Source of the DNA: Thermoleophilia bacterium
Lineage (GTDB): Bacteria; Actinomycetota; Thermoleophilia; Miltoncostaeales; Miltoncostaeaceae
Direction of reading: 5' to 3'
Length of the DNA: 64,000 bases
Assembly (NCBI GenBank): GCA_009694365.1
Contig: SHVE01000008.1
Span: forward strand, 1-64,000
Positions 43,021 through 51,622 of the stretch are shown in pieces. The position numbers were made by a program, and so were the translations under genes. The notes beneath the pieces are model-generated. The model saw only the letters and a list, made by a program, of their open reading frames with translations, ran no database searches and was not told the origin of the DNA. Numbering within the stretch: position 1 is the first letter of the stretch; every line of letters begins with the position of its first letter.

Positions 43021-44528
43021 TCGGGAGTCACCGCCCACGCGCCATGCCCGGTGGCATACAGGAATTCGGACCCGAGCTTCTCCGACAGCGCGATGACGGC
43101 GAGATGGGTGTTGGCCGACGGCACGCGTGGGATGACCGACGCATCCATGCACCACAGTCCACGAATCCCCCGGACGGCCCCGAAGGCGTCGGTGACCGCC
43201 ATCGGATCGTCACCCCGGCCCATGCGAAGAGTCCCGACGGGGTGGTGGAACGTCTCGACCGTGCGCAGCGCATGGTCCGGGTCGTCCATGTTGGGCCACG
43301 GATCAAGCATGTCCGCGAGCGGCGCCGTACGGGCCACCGCCATGAGTTCGCGCCCGGCGACCACGGCGAGTTCGCGATCCCCCGCATCCTCCATCCACCC
43401 CATGTGGAGAACGGGCTGGTGCATGGGGTCGAGCGACTGGATGGCCACCCGCCCGGTACGCCCCCGGGAATCGGCCACCTGCACGTTGACCTCGCTGATG
43501 CGGTGCCCGCCATCGACAAACCCGACGTAGGGCATGATCTGAAAGAGGCGTTCCTCGCCACGCACTTCCGCCGTCGCTGTGAGCAGCACCTGGATCCAGG
43601 GGTGTGGCCACGGGGGGATGTCGCCGCCGACCCAGAAGCGGTATGAGATCTTCGGGTGGTCCTGCATGCCACGGCCCACACCGGGTAACTCGTGCACCAC
43701 CGGGATGCCGTGGGGTGTGATGGCATCCGCCGGACCGATGCCCGACCGCAGCAGCACTGGCGGGCTCTGGTAGGTGCCGAGGCAGAGGATGATGTGGTCC
43801 GCCTCGTACGTCACCCGCTCACCGGTGGCCTCGCGGATCACCTCGAGTGCCGTGGCCCGCGTGCCGTCCATGACCACGCGATCCACGCGCACCCCCACCT
43901 CGAGCGTGAGGTTGTCCCGCGAGAGCGCCGGGTCGAGGTAGTGGTCGGCTGGCGTCTGTCTCATCCCGTCGCGCATGTTGAACGGCGTCGGGCCCACGCC
44001 CAGAGATCCCGGGGCGTTGTGATCGTCAACCCAGTCGTGACCGCGTGACAGGGCCGCCTCGGCGAAACGCTCGATGAGCGGATACCACGTGTCGCGTGGA
44101 TGACGGGCGATGGGAATCGGTCCGTGGTCACCGTGGTAGGGCCGATCGCCAAAATCGGCATCGGTCTCGATAAACCGGAACCACGGCAGCATCGCCTGCC
44201 AGTTGAGGCCGGAAGCAAAATCCGCCCACTCGTCGTAGTGCTCGGGCAGACCGCGCAGCGCGATGGCCGCGTTGGTGATGGAGGACCCCCCCACCACCTG
44301 ACCGCGTGGCACGTGCACTCCGCGCGGTGACGCCCCCGCCTGCGCCGTGAAGCCCCAGTCGTGGGTCTCCTTGATGATGCGGTAGGCGTGGGCCAACTCC
44401 GGTGGCCAGTCGCCCGGTCGGTAGTGCGGCCCGCTCTCCAGAAGCACCACATCCACCCCGGGGGCAGCCGACAGGCGCGCCGCCAGGACGCACCCCGCGG
44501 TACCGGCCCCGGCGATGACAACCCTCAT
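43017..44528 (-). CDS. GMC-family FAD oxidoreductase
   Basis: The ATG at 44528 gives 503 residues. The FAD turn is VIAGAGTAGCVLAARLSA, followed by LLESGPHYRPGDW and HVPRGQVVGGSSITNAAIAL (GMC signature 1), DHIILCLGTYQSPPVLLRSG (signature 2) and LPGVGRGMQDHP. The catalytic His is in FHHPVGTLRMG, with the second base in VPSANTHLAV. Such enzymes oxidise alcohols to aldehydes or ketones, often choline or alkanols. It is 16 bases downstream of an SDR gene, pointing to a joint alcohol-degradation step. Confidence 0.9.
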   Translation of the reverse strand: MRVVIAGAGTAGCVLAARLSAAPGVDVVLLESGPHYRPGDWPPELAHAYRIIKETHDWGFTAQAGASPRGVHVPRGQVVGGSSITNAAIALRGLPEHYDEWADFASGLNWQAMLPWFRFIETDADFGDRPYHGDHGPIPIARHPRDTWYPLIERFAEAALSRGHDWVDDHNAPGSLGVGPTPFNMRDGMRQTPADHYLDPALSRDNLTLEVGVRVDRVVMDGTRATALEVIREATGERVTYEADHIILCLGTYQSPPVLLRSGIGPADAITPHGIPVVHELPGVGRGMQDHPKISYRFWVGGDIPPWPHPWIQVLLTATAEVRGEERLFQIMPYVGFVDGGHRISEVNVQVADSRGRTGRVAIQSLDPMHQPVLHMGWMEDAGDRELAVVAGRELMAVARTAPLADMLDPWPNMDDPDHALRTVETFHHPVGTLRMGRGDDPMAVTDAFGAVRGIRGLWCMDASVIPRVPSANTHLAVIALSEKLGSEFLYATGHGAWAVTPD

Positions 44529-44544
44529 ACGATCACCCCCCCGG

Positions 44545-45306
44545 TCATGCGGCGGCGAGCCGGCCGCCATCGACGAGCAGCACCTGACCGGTCATGAACC
44601 CGGCGGCGTCCGAGAGCAGGAAGACGATGGGCCAGGCGGCCTCGGCCACCGTCCCCACCCGGCCCATGGCCGTCTTGCTCACAAACTTCTCGGCGAGGGC
44701 CGGATTGGCGGCCATCAGTTCACCCACGAGTTCGGTGGTGATGGTCCCGGGGGCGATGGAGTTGACGAGAATGCCCGACGGTCCGAGTTCCACGGCCAGA
44801 GTGCGGGTCATGGAATCCAGCGCGGCCTTGGTCGCGTTGTAGGCCACGATGTTGGGAAGCCCGGCGAAGGCCGCGATGGACGACAGGTTGACGATGCGCC
44901 CACCGCGTCCGGTATCCAGCATGGCGGGAACGACCGCGCGCGCGAACATGGCGGCGGCACGGAGGTTGACCCTGAGGACGTGGTCCCACTCGTCGTCCGT
45001 CGTCTCGACGGCCGGGTGGTAGTAGGGGCTGATGCCGGCGTTGTTGACGAGCCCCCACACATCGCCGAGGGCGCAAGCTGCAGCAACCGCGCGGGCCGCG
45101 ACGTCGGGGTCGTCCACACTGCCCACCACCACGGCCGACTCCCCGGGCAACGACGCCGCCACGGCCTCGAGATCGTCGGCAGTGCGGGCGACCAGCACCA
45201 CCTTCCCACCGGAGTGCGAGACCGCCTCGGCGGTGCCCTTGCCAATACCGCGTGACGCGCCCGTGATGATGACGACGCGATCGGTCAGGTCGAAGTAGGT
45301 GCTCAT
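44545..45306 (-). CDS. Short-chain dehydrogenase/reductase
   Basis: A 253-residue classical SDR. The cofactor turn is [16 protein letters not shown], the structural NAG lies in [11 protein letters not shown], and the catalytic Ser, Tyr and Lys in [20 protein letters not shown] followed by ATKAAL. The substrate loop region leads to [12 protein letters not shown] at the end. It is the likely first gene of a two-gene unit with the GMC oxidoreductase, and is divergent from the acyl-CoA dehydrogenase gene. The substrate is unknown. Confidence 0.9.
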   Translation of the reverse strand: MSTYFDLTDRVVIITGASRGIGKGTAEAVSHSGGKVVLVARTADDLEAVAASLPGESAVVVGSVDDPDVAARAVAAACALGDVWGLVNNAGISPYYHPAVETTDDEWDHVLRVNLRAAAMFARAVVPAMLDTGRGGRIVNLSSIAAFAGLPNIVAYNATKAALDSMTRTLAVELGPSGILVNSIAPGTITTELVGELMAANPALAEKFVSKTAMGRVGTVAEAAWPIVFLLSDAAGFMTGQVLLVDGGRLAAA

Positions 45307-45456
45307 GCCTCACAGCGTACCGTTGGGGTGCACGGCGGGCGATCGGGCCACCTGTCCCTCGCTGTCCGATGTCCGTATGCGAGTGGTCGACGTCGCGCAT
45401 ACAATCGGGCGACCGCCCCGGCGACCCCAAGCGCCCATCCGAGAGGTACGACACCG

Positions 45457-46599
45457 ATGCTGAGTTACGCCTTCACCGAGGAGCAGGAGGACCTTCGCGC
45501 CATGGTGCGTGAGTTCGCCGAGGCCGAGATCGCCCCGCTCGTCGAACACGCCGAGCGTAACGAGCAGTTCCCCGTCGAGGTGATGCCGAAACTCGGTGAA
45601 CTGGGCCTCCTCGGAATCGTCTTCCCTGAGGAGTACGGCGGCATCGGAGCCGACAAGATCACGGAGTGCATTTTCGTCGAGGAGATGACCAAGGTCTGCG
45701 CCGGCATCACCGCATCCGTCAACGCCCACGCCGACCTCGCCGCGTTCCCGATCTACAAGTTCGGCACCGAGGATCAAAGGGCCGCGTACCTCCCGGACGC
45801 CATCGCCGGTAAGACCATCGGTGCCTACGCGATCACCGAGCCCAACACGGGCTCCGACGCCGCCGGCCTCGCCTCGACCGCCAAGAAGACCAGCGGCGGG
45901 TACGTGATCAACGGCCGCAAGAACTTCATCACCAACGGCACCATCTGCGACTTCTGCCTAGTCGCCGCCTACACCGACAAAGAGCGGCGCGGGGAAGGCA
46001 TCAGCGTCTTCATCGTCGACCGGACCACCCCGGGCTTCGAGGTCACCCGCAAACTCGAGAAGATGGGTCACCGGTCGTCCGACACCGCCGAGTTGGTGTT
46101 TGAGGACTGCGAGGTCCCGGAGGAGGCGCTCCTCGGTGGCAAGGAGGGATCCTTTGCTGCCCTGATGGAAGCCCTCATCACGGGCCGCATCTCGCACGGC
46201 GTCAAGTCGGCGGCCATCGCCGAGGCCGCCCTCGATCAGGCCATCGCGTACGCGAAGAACCGCGAGGCCTTCGGCCGCTCGCTCACCAAGTTCCAGTCGG
46301 TGCGCTTCAAGTTGGCCACCATGGCCACCAAGATCGAGGCCGCCAAGGCCCTCGCCTACAAGGCCGCCTGGCTCTACTCCACCGGCCAGCCCTGCGTGAA
46401 GGAGGCCTCAATGGCGAAGTACTTCTCCGCCGAGGTCGCCGACGAGGTCACCCGCGAAGCGGTACAGATCCACGGCGGCTACGGATACATCGTGGAGTAC
46501 CCGGTGGAGCGCCTCTACCGTGACGCCAAGCTCGCCTCGATCACCGAGGGCACCTCGGAGATCCAGCAGATCATCATCAGCCGGGAACTCGGCCTGTAA
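45457..46599 (+). CDS. Acyl-CoA dehydrogenase
   Basis: The ATG at 45457 gives 380 residues. The FAD and acyl-CoA elements are [48 protein letters not shown] and [16 protein letters not shown], with the catalytic Glu in [11 protein letters not shown]. It oxidises acyl-CoA to enoyl-CoA and passes electrons to ETF. It has its own AGAGG-type site. Its last codons, ending AGCCGGGAACTCGGCCTGTAA, are part of a repeat present twice more downstream. Confidence 0.94.
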   Translation: MLSYAFTEEQEDLRAMVREFAEAEIAPLVEHAERNEQFPVEVMPKLGELGLLGIVFPEEYGGIGADKITECIFVEEMTKVCAGITASVNAHADLAAFPIYKFGTEDQRAAYLPDAIAGKTIGAYAITEPNTGSDAAGLASTAKKTSGGYVINGRKNFITNGTICDFCLVAAYTDKERRGEGISVFIVDRTTPGFEVTRKLEKMGHRSSDTAELVFEDCEVPEEALLGGKEGSFAALMEALITGRISHGVKSAAIAEAALDQAIAYAKNREAFGRSLTKFQSVRFKLATMATKIEAAKALAYKAAWLYSTGQPCVKEASMAKYFSAEVADEVTREAVQIHGGYGYIVEYPVERLYRDAKLASITEGTSEIQQIIISRELGL

Positions 46600-46747
46600 T
46601 CAGGCCCCGCCCCACGTAGTTGAGGTGATCGAGCGCGATGGGCGGGCCGGGAACTCGGCCTGCAATCGGGCCCCGCCCCACACGCCATCGGCAACTGCTC
46701 TGATCGCGCGGGACGGGAACTCGGACTGCAATCGGGCTCCGCCCCAC
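46581..46747. repeat. Three 35-nt repeats at exact 66-bp spacing
   Basis: Repeats at 46581-46615, 46647-46681 and 46713-46747 share GGGAACTCGGCCTG and CCCCGCCCCAC with a few substitutions. Two 31-nt spacers separate them and show little similarity except the final bases. The first repeat is the 3' end and stop codon of the acyl-CoA dehydrogenase gene plus 16 bases. The first copy can fold into a GGCCTG/CAGGCC stem. The layout is CRISPR-like, but no cas genes and no other evidence of CRISPR exist here. Confidence 0.8.
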
Positions 46748-47063
46748 GCGTCCGTCCGAATGAGGCGTGGGCACCACTCCCCGTACCGCCCACCGCCTGT
46801 GTCCCCGGGGTCCCCACCCCGGAGTCCTTGCACTCTGAGCCGGACCCACGACGACAAGGCCACCCGACCGCACACCACATCGAGAACCTGGACAACACTG
46901 ATTGTTAAGCGTCTGACACTTAACAATTGGGCGTGGCGGCTTTGGACATGGGGTGGACTTCCCCCGCTTCGTTGGACCGGGGAAATCTCATGGCTTCCGG
47001 TGCGAACGGGGGATCGAATGGCACCGGCCCGCCAGCGCGTGGCGAGCCGGTGCCGGCCCAGAA
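46748..47063. other. Non-coding tail with a palindrome
   Basis: About 315 bases follow the repeat block and precede the MaoC gene end. Nothing coding is supported. The only structured item is the palindromic element at 46901-46927. Confidence 0.4.
46901..46927. repeat. Hairpin with TTAAG-GTCTGAC-CTTAA core
   Basis: ATTGTTAAG pairs perfectly with CTTAACAAT, and the inner GTC pairs with GAC, giving a 27-base hairpin with one mismatch. The core matches the palindromes near 10.83, 10.91, 24.76 and 25.23 kb. It lies between convergent genes where REP-like sequences are common. Confidence 0.7.
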
Positions 47064-47516
47064 CTAGCCCTTGCGCTGGATGAGCATGTTCCAGACGCCG
47101 CGCTGCACGACCTTGTCCTCCTGATTCAGAACCTCGATGTCGTACTTGCACCAACCGGCCTTCGGATTCTTCTCGTTCTCGGCCTTCTCACCGATCGTGC
47201 GCTTCACGCGGAGGGTGTCACCGATAAACACCGGGGCGCGGAACTGCCACGAGTCGAGACCCACGAAGGCGGCCGTCGCGATCTTCGGCTCCATCTTCTC
47301 GACCTGAAGGCCGGTGGCGATCGAGGTCACCAACATTCCGTGGGCGACGCGTTGGCCAAAGACAGAATCCTTGGCGCCAACGGCATCGATGTGGAACCAG
47401 TTGAAGTCACCGGACACGCCGCAAAAGTTGACGACGTCCGCCTCCGTGACGGTACGACGTAGCGACTCGGCGCTGTCGCCCGTGTTCAGTTCCTCCCAGA
47501 AAAGACGCTCAGCCAC
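47064..47516 (-). CDS. MaoC-like dehydratase/hydratase
   Basis: The GTG at 47516 has a GGGAG site and gives 150 residues with the hot-dog fold. The catalytic Asp/His motif is DFNWFHIDAVGAK, followed by VFGQRVAHGMLVTSIATG. FRAPVFIGDTLRVKRTIGE is also typical. MaoC-type hydratases add water to enoyl-CoA or act on related substrates. It is on the opposite strand to the acyl-CoA dehydrogenase gene and is preceded by a terminator on the same strand. Confidence 0.88.
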   Translation of the reverse strand: MAERLFWEELNTGDSAESLRRTVTEADVVNFCGVSGDFNWFHIDAVGAKDSVFGQRVAHGMLVTSIATGLQVEKMEPKIATAAFVGLDSWQFRAPVFIGDTLRVKRTIGEKAENEKNPKAGWCKYDIEVLNQEDKVVQRGVWNMLIQRKG

Positions 47517-47690
47517 TCGAAACTCCCTCGGCAATCGTTGCGGGTGCCCGGAACCGGGCCCCAAGGCCGTGCGAAGCATAACCGGGCACGCCCTCGAGCA
47601 GGGTTCTCTGCCGCAGCCTGTCCGGTCGAACGGCGTCGGACACGATCGCGAGCGACGCCGCGGTCGGCTGCCACCGCGCCCGGAAACGAC

Positions 47691-47729
47691 GAAGCCCCCG
47701 GGCGGATGTCCGCGCCGGGGGCTTCGTTT
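47691..47729 (-). terminator. Rho-independent-type terminator
   Basis: GAAGCCCCCGG and CCGGGGGCTTC form a strong stem around a short variable loop, flanked by T-rich sequence in both directions. It lies just after the aminotransferase stop on the minus strand and before the MaoC gene. Confidence 0.8.
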
Positions 47730-47749
47730 CACTGCAGTACCGGCGGTTC

Positions 47750-48943
47750 CTAGAGCGCGCCGACAGCCTTCGCGATGCGGTCCAGACCCTCCTCGAGCTG
47801 CTCGTCCGGAGAGGCGTACGTGAAGCGGATGTGGCCCTCGCCGCGGTCACCGAAGGCGTTACCAGCGACCACGCCGACGCCGTAGTCCTCGACGACGTAG
47901 TCGGCGAACTGCTGGGCGGTCATCCCGGTCCCACGGATATTCGGGAACACGTAGAACGAGCCGTCCGGGGTCGGGCACTCGATGCCATCAATCGCGTTGA
48001 ACTTCTCGACGACCATGTCGCGCTTCGCCTTGAGGCGGGCGGTCTGCGCCAGCACGTGGTCCTGCGGACCGGTGAGGGCAGCGAGGCCGGCGAGTTGCAC
48101 GAACGCGGGCACGTTGGTGACCGAGTTCTGCTGGAAGATGTCCATCGCGGTGATGAGTTCCGCGTTGGCCACGCACCAGCCGATGCGGAACCCGGTCATG
48201 ATGTAGGTCTTCGAGAAGGTGTCGACCACGATCGACTGATCCTTCATGCCGTCCACGTACGAGATGCTCTTGTGCTCGCTGGGCGAGTAGACCATGTGCG
48301 AGAAGATCTCGTCGGTGAGCACAACGATGCCGTGCTCCTTGCAGATGGCGGCGATCTCGTCGAGCTGACCCACGATCATCCCGTTCGGACGCTGCGGTGT
48401 GTTGATCACGAGCATCTTGGTCTTGGGCGTGATCAGTGACTGCAACGAGTCGAGATCGAATGCGAAGTCGGGCTCCACGAGTGGGGCGTATACAACCTTG
48501 CCGCCGGCGTAGGTGATCCAGAACTCGTCCGGGGGATAGCCGGGGTTCGGGAAGATGACCTCATCGCCCTGGTCCACGATGGTGAGGAGTGACTGCGTGA
48601 GCGCGTGCTTGGCGCCCATGGTCACGAGAACCTCCTCGCGTATGGTGGGACGACCACGGTTGGTCATCTCCTCGGCGATGGCGTCGCGCAACTCGGGCAT
48701 CCCCGGACCCGGCACGTAGCGCACGTGGCCGTCGTGCACCGCGCGGGCAGTAGCCTCGACGATGTGGGGAGCCGGGTAGAACTCGTCGCCCTGGAAGTCA
48801 CCCTTTTCGAAATGGAGAATCTTCTTGCCGGTCTCCTTCTCGATGGACTCGGCCTTGCGCATCGCCGCCCATTGCTTCGGGAGGACGAAATGCTGGGTGC
48901 GACTGGACAGCGCGTCGCGGATGTCCGTGAGAGCGTCACTCAT
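47750..48943 (-). CDS. PLP-dependent aminotransferase, class I/II
   Basis: A 397-residue aspartate-aminotransferase-type enzyme. LHFEKGDFQGDEFYPAPHIV and VRYVPGPGMPELRDAIAEEM start the fold, NTPQRPNGMIVG corresponds to the substrate-binding segment, and the PLP lysine lies in VDTFSKTYIMTGFRIGW. The C-terminal half ends with IRFTYASPDEQLEEGL. It follows an AGGAG site and overlaps the IclR-like ORF by ATGA. The amino donor cannot be told. Upstream regulation through the IclR-like protein and a hairpin is suggested. Confidence 0.92.
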   Translation of the reverse strand: MSDALTDIRDALSSRTQHFVLPKQWAAMRKAESIEKETGKKILHFEKGDFQGDEFYPAPHIVEATARAVHDGHVRYVPGPGMPELRDAIAEEMTNRGRPTIREEVLVTMGAKHALTQSLLTIVDQGDEVIFPNPGYPPDEFWITYAGGKVVYAPLVEPDFAFDLDSLQSLITPKTKMLVINTPQRPNGMIVGQLDEIAAICKEHGIVVLTDEIFSHMVYSPSEHKSISYVDGMKDQSIVVDTFSKTYIMTGFRIGWCVANAELITAMDIFQQNSVTNVPAFVQLAGLAALTGPQDHVLAQTARLKAKRDMVVEKFNAIDGIECPTPDGSFYVFPNIRGTGMTAQQFADYVVEDYGVGVVAGNAFGDRGEGHIRFTYASPDEQLEEGLDRIAKAVGAL

Positions 48944-49221
48944 CGGGGTCCAACTCCTTTCGGTGTCATGCGACGCCCGACTATCGGGCGTCGCGGAGGC
49001 TGGGTGCGCGCGTCGCGCTCCAGCAAACCCACGGCCTCGAGGTTGACCAGAAAGCGGTGGACCGTGCTCTTGTGCAGGCCGGTGCGACCCGCGACGTCGG
49101 TGACACCGAGGTCAGGATCCTCGGACGAGAACACGTCGAGAATCGCGTCCACGCGCTCCACCGCCTGGATGCGGTAGCGGGATGGAGCCGGGCTCGTATC
49201 TATGTGGGCGATGGTTGCCAT
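48940..49221 (-). CDS. IclR-family HTH-only protein
   Basis: From the ATG at 49221 the product is 93 residues. SRYRIQAVERVDAILDVFSS and VTDVAGRTGLHKSTVHRFLV form the winged-helix DNA-binding domain typical of IclR regulators, continuing NLEAVGLLERDA. The usual 180-residue effector domain is missing; the frame ends after a short Arg/Pro tail and overlaps the aminotransferase ATG. It may be a truncated regulator that still binds DNA, or a remnant. An earlier ATG at 49272 is possible but would place the operator inside the gene. Confidence 0.65.
   Translation of the reverse strand: MATIAHIDTSPAPSRYRIQAVERVDAILDVFSSEDPDLGVTDVAGRTGLHKSTVHRFLVNLEAVGLLERDARTQPPRRPIVGRRMTPKGVGPR
48971..48993. promoter_or_regulatory. 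Perfect 10-bp hairpin near the aminotransferase start
   Basis: CGACGCCCGA and TCGGGCGTCG form a perfect stem around a three-base loop, within the last part of the IclR-like ORF and about 30 bases before the aminotransferase start. It has no T tail. It may be an attenuator or operator. Confidence 0.5.
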
Positions 49222-49222
49222 T

Positions 49223-49239
49223 GTCTCGTATCGCGAGAC
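49223..49239. promoter_or_regulatory. Palindromic candidate operator
   Basis: GTCTCGTATCGCGAGAC is a near-perfect palindrome (arms GTCTCG/CGAGAC) directly before the IclR-like ATG. A related CGTATCGC-type sequence, followed by ACGAGACG, lies near 49338. Autoregulation by the IclR-like protein is plausible, unproven. Confidence 0.45.
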
Positions 49240-49406
49240 CGCGTCTTGTGACGGTTGCGACGAAGGCGGCATTCGTATCAGGACGTGGGGTGCATCGGCA
49301 AGGGGCTCTTCATCGGAACCTTCCCCCGTATCGCATCACGAGACGCCTCATTCGCGGACCGGACTACTCTGCCGGGACCACACGCGAATTACATGGGAGC
49401 TGAGGC

Positions 49407-50414
49407 GTGGCCTACGAGGACATCATCTACGAGACCCGCGATGGTCGAGCAACGATCACCATCAACCGCCCGGAACGCCTCAATGCATTCCGCCTAAAGA
49501 CCGTTGTCGAGATGGGCGAGGCCCTCGAGGCCGCCGCCGACGACGAGTCCATCGGAGTCGTGGTGCTCACCGGCGCCGGTGAACGCGCCTTTTGCGTGGG
49601 CGGCGACGTGGCCGACCCCACGCGTACCGCCGCCGAGAAGCGCCACCTGCACACCGTGTCGTACCGTGTGGCCAACGCCATCCGCAACAACGGGAAGCCG
49701 GTCATCGCCAAGGTGCGTGGCTACTGCATCGGTGGCGGGAACGAACTCAACGTCCTCTGCGACCTCACGCTGTCGGGTGAGTCCGGTCGCTTCGGCCAGG
49801 CGGGGCCCAAGATTGGGTCGGCCCCCCTGTGGTGGGGCTGCCAACTGATGCCGTCCGTGGTCGGAGCGAAGAAGGCCCGCGAAATCCTCTTCCTCGCCCG
49901 CCAGTACGACGCGTATCAGGCGATGGAGATGGGCCTCGTCAACCAAGTGGTTCCGGACGCCGATCTCGACGCCCTCGTGGACGAGTGGTGCGACGAGATT
50001 CTGCGGAAGTCACCGCAGGGCCTCCGCCTCGCCAAGATCTCGATGAACTCGGCGAGCGACGCGCTCTACTCCTCCGTGCAGCACGGCCTCGAGCTCGTCG
50101 CCTTGAACCACGTGTACGGCCCGGAGCCCAAGGAGGGCATCGCGTCGTTCCAGGAGAAGCGACCCGCCGACTGGCGCCGATTCCGCGATGGACAGGGACC
50201 CGACCCGGCAACCCCGCCGCTCTCGTCCACGGCCCCGAAGGCAGTGGCGAAGGCCGCTCCGAAGGCGGCGACGAAGGCCGCTCCGAAGGCGGCGACGAAG
50301 GCCGCTCCGAAGGCGGCGACGAAGGCCGCTCCGAAGGCGGCGGCGAAGGCCGCTCCGAAGGCAGTGGCGAAGGCCGCTCCGAAGGCAGTGGCGACCCGGG
50401 CGGCCCGCCGGTGA
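49407..50414 (+). CDS. MenB/BadI-like crotonase with Lys/Ala/Pro tail
   Basis: A 335-residue crotonase-fold protein. TINRPERLNAFRLKTVVEM, FCVGGDVADP, YCIGGGNELNVLCDLTLSGE (oxyanion region), FGQAGPKIGSAPLWWG and ARQYDAYQAMEMGLVNQVVP resemble 1,4-dihydroxy-2-naphthoyl-CoA synthase and ring-cleaving hydrolases such as BadI. The end (FQEKRPADWRRF) is typical. Beyond residue 275 comes a low-complexity tail of seven 8-residue units such as PKAATKAA, like histone H1 tails. Its TGA overlaps the cofG start as GTGA, so it is in the F420 operon. A role in F420 is not obvious. Confidence 0.85.
   Translation: MAYEDIIYETRDGRATITINRPERLNAFRLKTVVEMGEALEAAADDESIGVVVLTGAGERAFCVGGDVADPTRTAAEKRHLHTVSYRVANAIRNNGKPVIAKVRGYCIGGGNELNVLCDLTLSGESGRFGQAGPKIGSAPLWWGCQLMPSVVGAKKAREILFLARQYDAYQAMEMGLVNQVVPDADLDALVDEWCDEILRKSPQGLRLAKISMNSASDALYSSVQHGLELVALNHVYGPEPKEGIASFQEKRPADWRRFRDGQGPDPATPPLSSTAPKAVAKAAPKAATKAAPKAATKAAPKAATKAAPKAAAKAAPKAVAKAAPKAVATRAARR
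50235..50402 (+). repeat. Seven 24-bp in-frame tandem repeats
   Basis: The unit is about GAAGGCCGCTCCGAAGGCGG and encodes PKA(A/V)(T/A)KAA. Three central copies are nearly identical, suggesting recent expansion or homogenisation. The tail would be strongly basic and flexible. It lies at the end of the crotonase gene. Confidence 0.85.
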
Positions 50415-51622
50415 ACGAGGCGGCCCTTGCATCCCTCACGTCCACACGGCGTGATGTGGTGGAGAAGGCGCTGTCGGGCGACCGCCTGACGCGCGACGAC
50501 TCTCTGGCGCTGGCCGGTGCCAGTGGTGCCGAGCACCCGGTCCTCTGGGCCGCAGCGGCCCACCTGCGCGATCTCACCCGCCCCCCCATCATCACGTACT
50601 CGCGCAAGGTCTTCATCCCCCTCACCAACCTGTGCCGAGACGTGTGCTCGTACTGCACGTTCGCCGTGGACGAGGGGAGCGTCCGGGCGCACACCATGAG
50701 CCCGGACGAGGTTCTGCAGATGGCCGAGGCGGCCAAGGCGGTGGGATGCAAGGAAGCCCTGTTCTGCATCGGTGATCGCCCCGAGGTGCGCTGGCCCGGT
50801 TACCGAGACATCCTCAAGGGCTTCGGCCACGACACCACGCAGTCGTACCTCGTCGCCATGTGCCGCATGGTCATGGAAGAGACCGGGCTCCTCCCCCACC
50901 CCAACGCCGGGATCATGAGTGAGCGCGAACTTCGTGAACTGCGCGAGGTGTCACCCAGCCAGGGGATCATGCTTGAGAGCACGTCCGAGCGGCTCTGTGC
51001 GCCGGGCGGTCCTCACGAGCACGCGCCCGACAAGAAACCACGCACGCGCCTCGCCATGATCCGTCGTGCCGGACGACTGCGTATCCCGTTCACCACCGGA
51101 ATCCTCATCGGACTCGGCGAGACCGCCGAGGAGCGGGTGGACGCCCTCCTCGCGATCCGCGAGCTTCACGCTGAGTACGGGCACATCCAAGAAGTGATCG
51201 TCCAGAACTTTCGCGCCAAGCTCGAAACGCCCATGGCCGATGCCGGTGAGCCCGGACTCATCGACCTCATGACCACCTGCGCCATCGCGCGCCTCGTCCT
51301 CGGTCCGGACATGAACATCCAGGCGCCCCCGAACCTGTCGTCCGACTACGGACCGCTGCTCCTCACGGGCATCAACGACTGGGGCGGCGTCTCACCGGTC
51401 ACACCCGACTTCATCAACCCCGAGCGCCCATGGCCCGACCTCGCCCTCATGGCGGGCATGTGCCGAGAGTCGGGCTACCCGTTGCGCGAGCGCCTCACGG
51501 TGTACCCCGAGTACGCGCTCGATGACGAGTGGATCGACCCGGCGGTACGCCCCCACGTGCGGGCACAGGCCGACGAGGCGGGGTATCCGCGTTCCGACGC
51601 GCTGGATACGGTGTCCGCGTGA
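50411..51622 (+). CDS. cofG: FO synthase subunit 1 (radical SAM)
   Basis: From the GTG at 50411 the product is 403 residues. The radical SAM cluster motif is NLCRDVCSYCTFAV, and further family segments are CKEALFCIGDRPEVRW, IMLESTSERLCAPGG and TTGILIGLGETAEERVDALL. With CofH it makes 7,8-didemethyl-8-hydroxy-5-deazariboflavin (FO), the chromophore of F420. In most actinobacteria CofG and CofH are fused as FbiC; here they are separate genes with a GTGA overlap. Confidence 0.93.
   Translation: MNEAALASLTSTRRDVVEKALSGDRLTRDDSLALAGASGAEHPVLWAAAAHLRDLTRPPIITYSRKVFIPLTNLCRDVCSYCTFAVDEGSVRAHTMSPDEVLQMAEAAKAVGCKEALFCIGDRPEVRWPGYRDILKGFGHDTTQSYLVAMCRMVMEETGLLPHPNAGIMSERELRELREVSPSQGIMLESTSERLCAPGGPHEHAPDKKPRTRLAMIRRAGRLRIPFTTGILIGLGETAEERVDALLAIRELHAEYGHIQEVIVQNFRAKLETPMADAGEPGLIDLMTTCAIARLVLGPDMNIQAPPNLSSDYGPLLLTGINDWGGVSPVTPDFINPERPWPDLALMAGMCRESGYPLRERLTVYPEYALDDEWIDPAVRPHVRAQADEAGYPRSDALDTVSA

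Noticed and set aside
46581-46747. CRISPR array
   Set aside because: Repeat and spacer lengths fit, but only three repeats exist, they differ from each other, the first overlaps a coding stop codon, and no cas genes are present.
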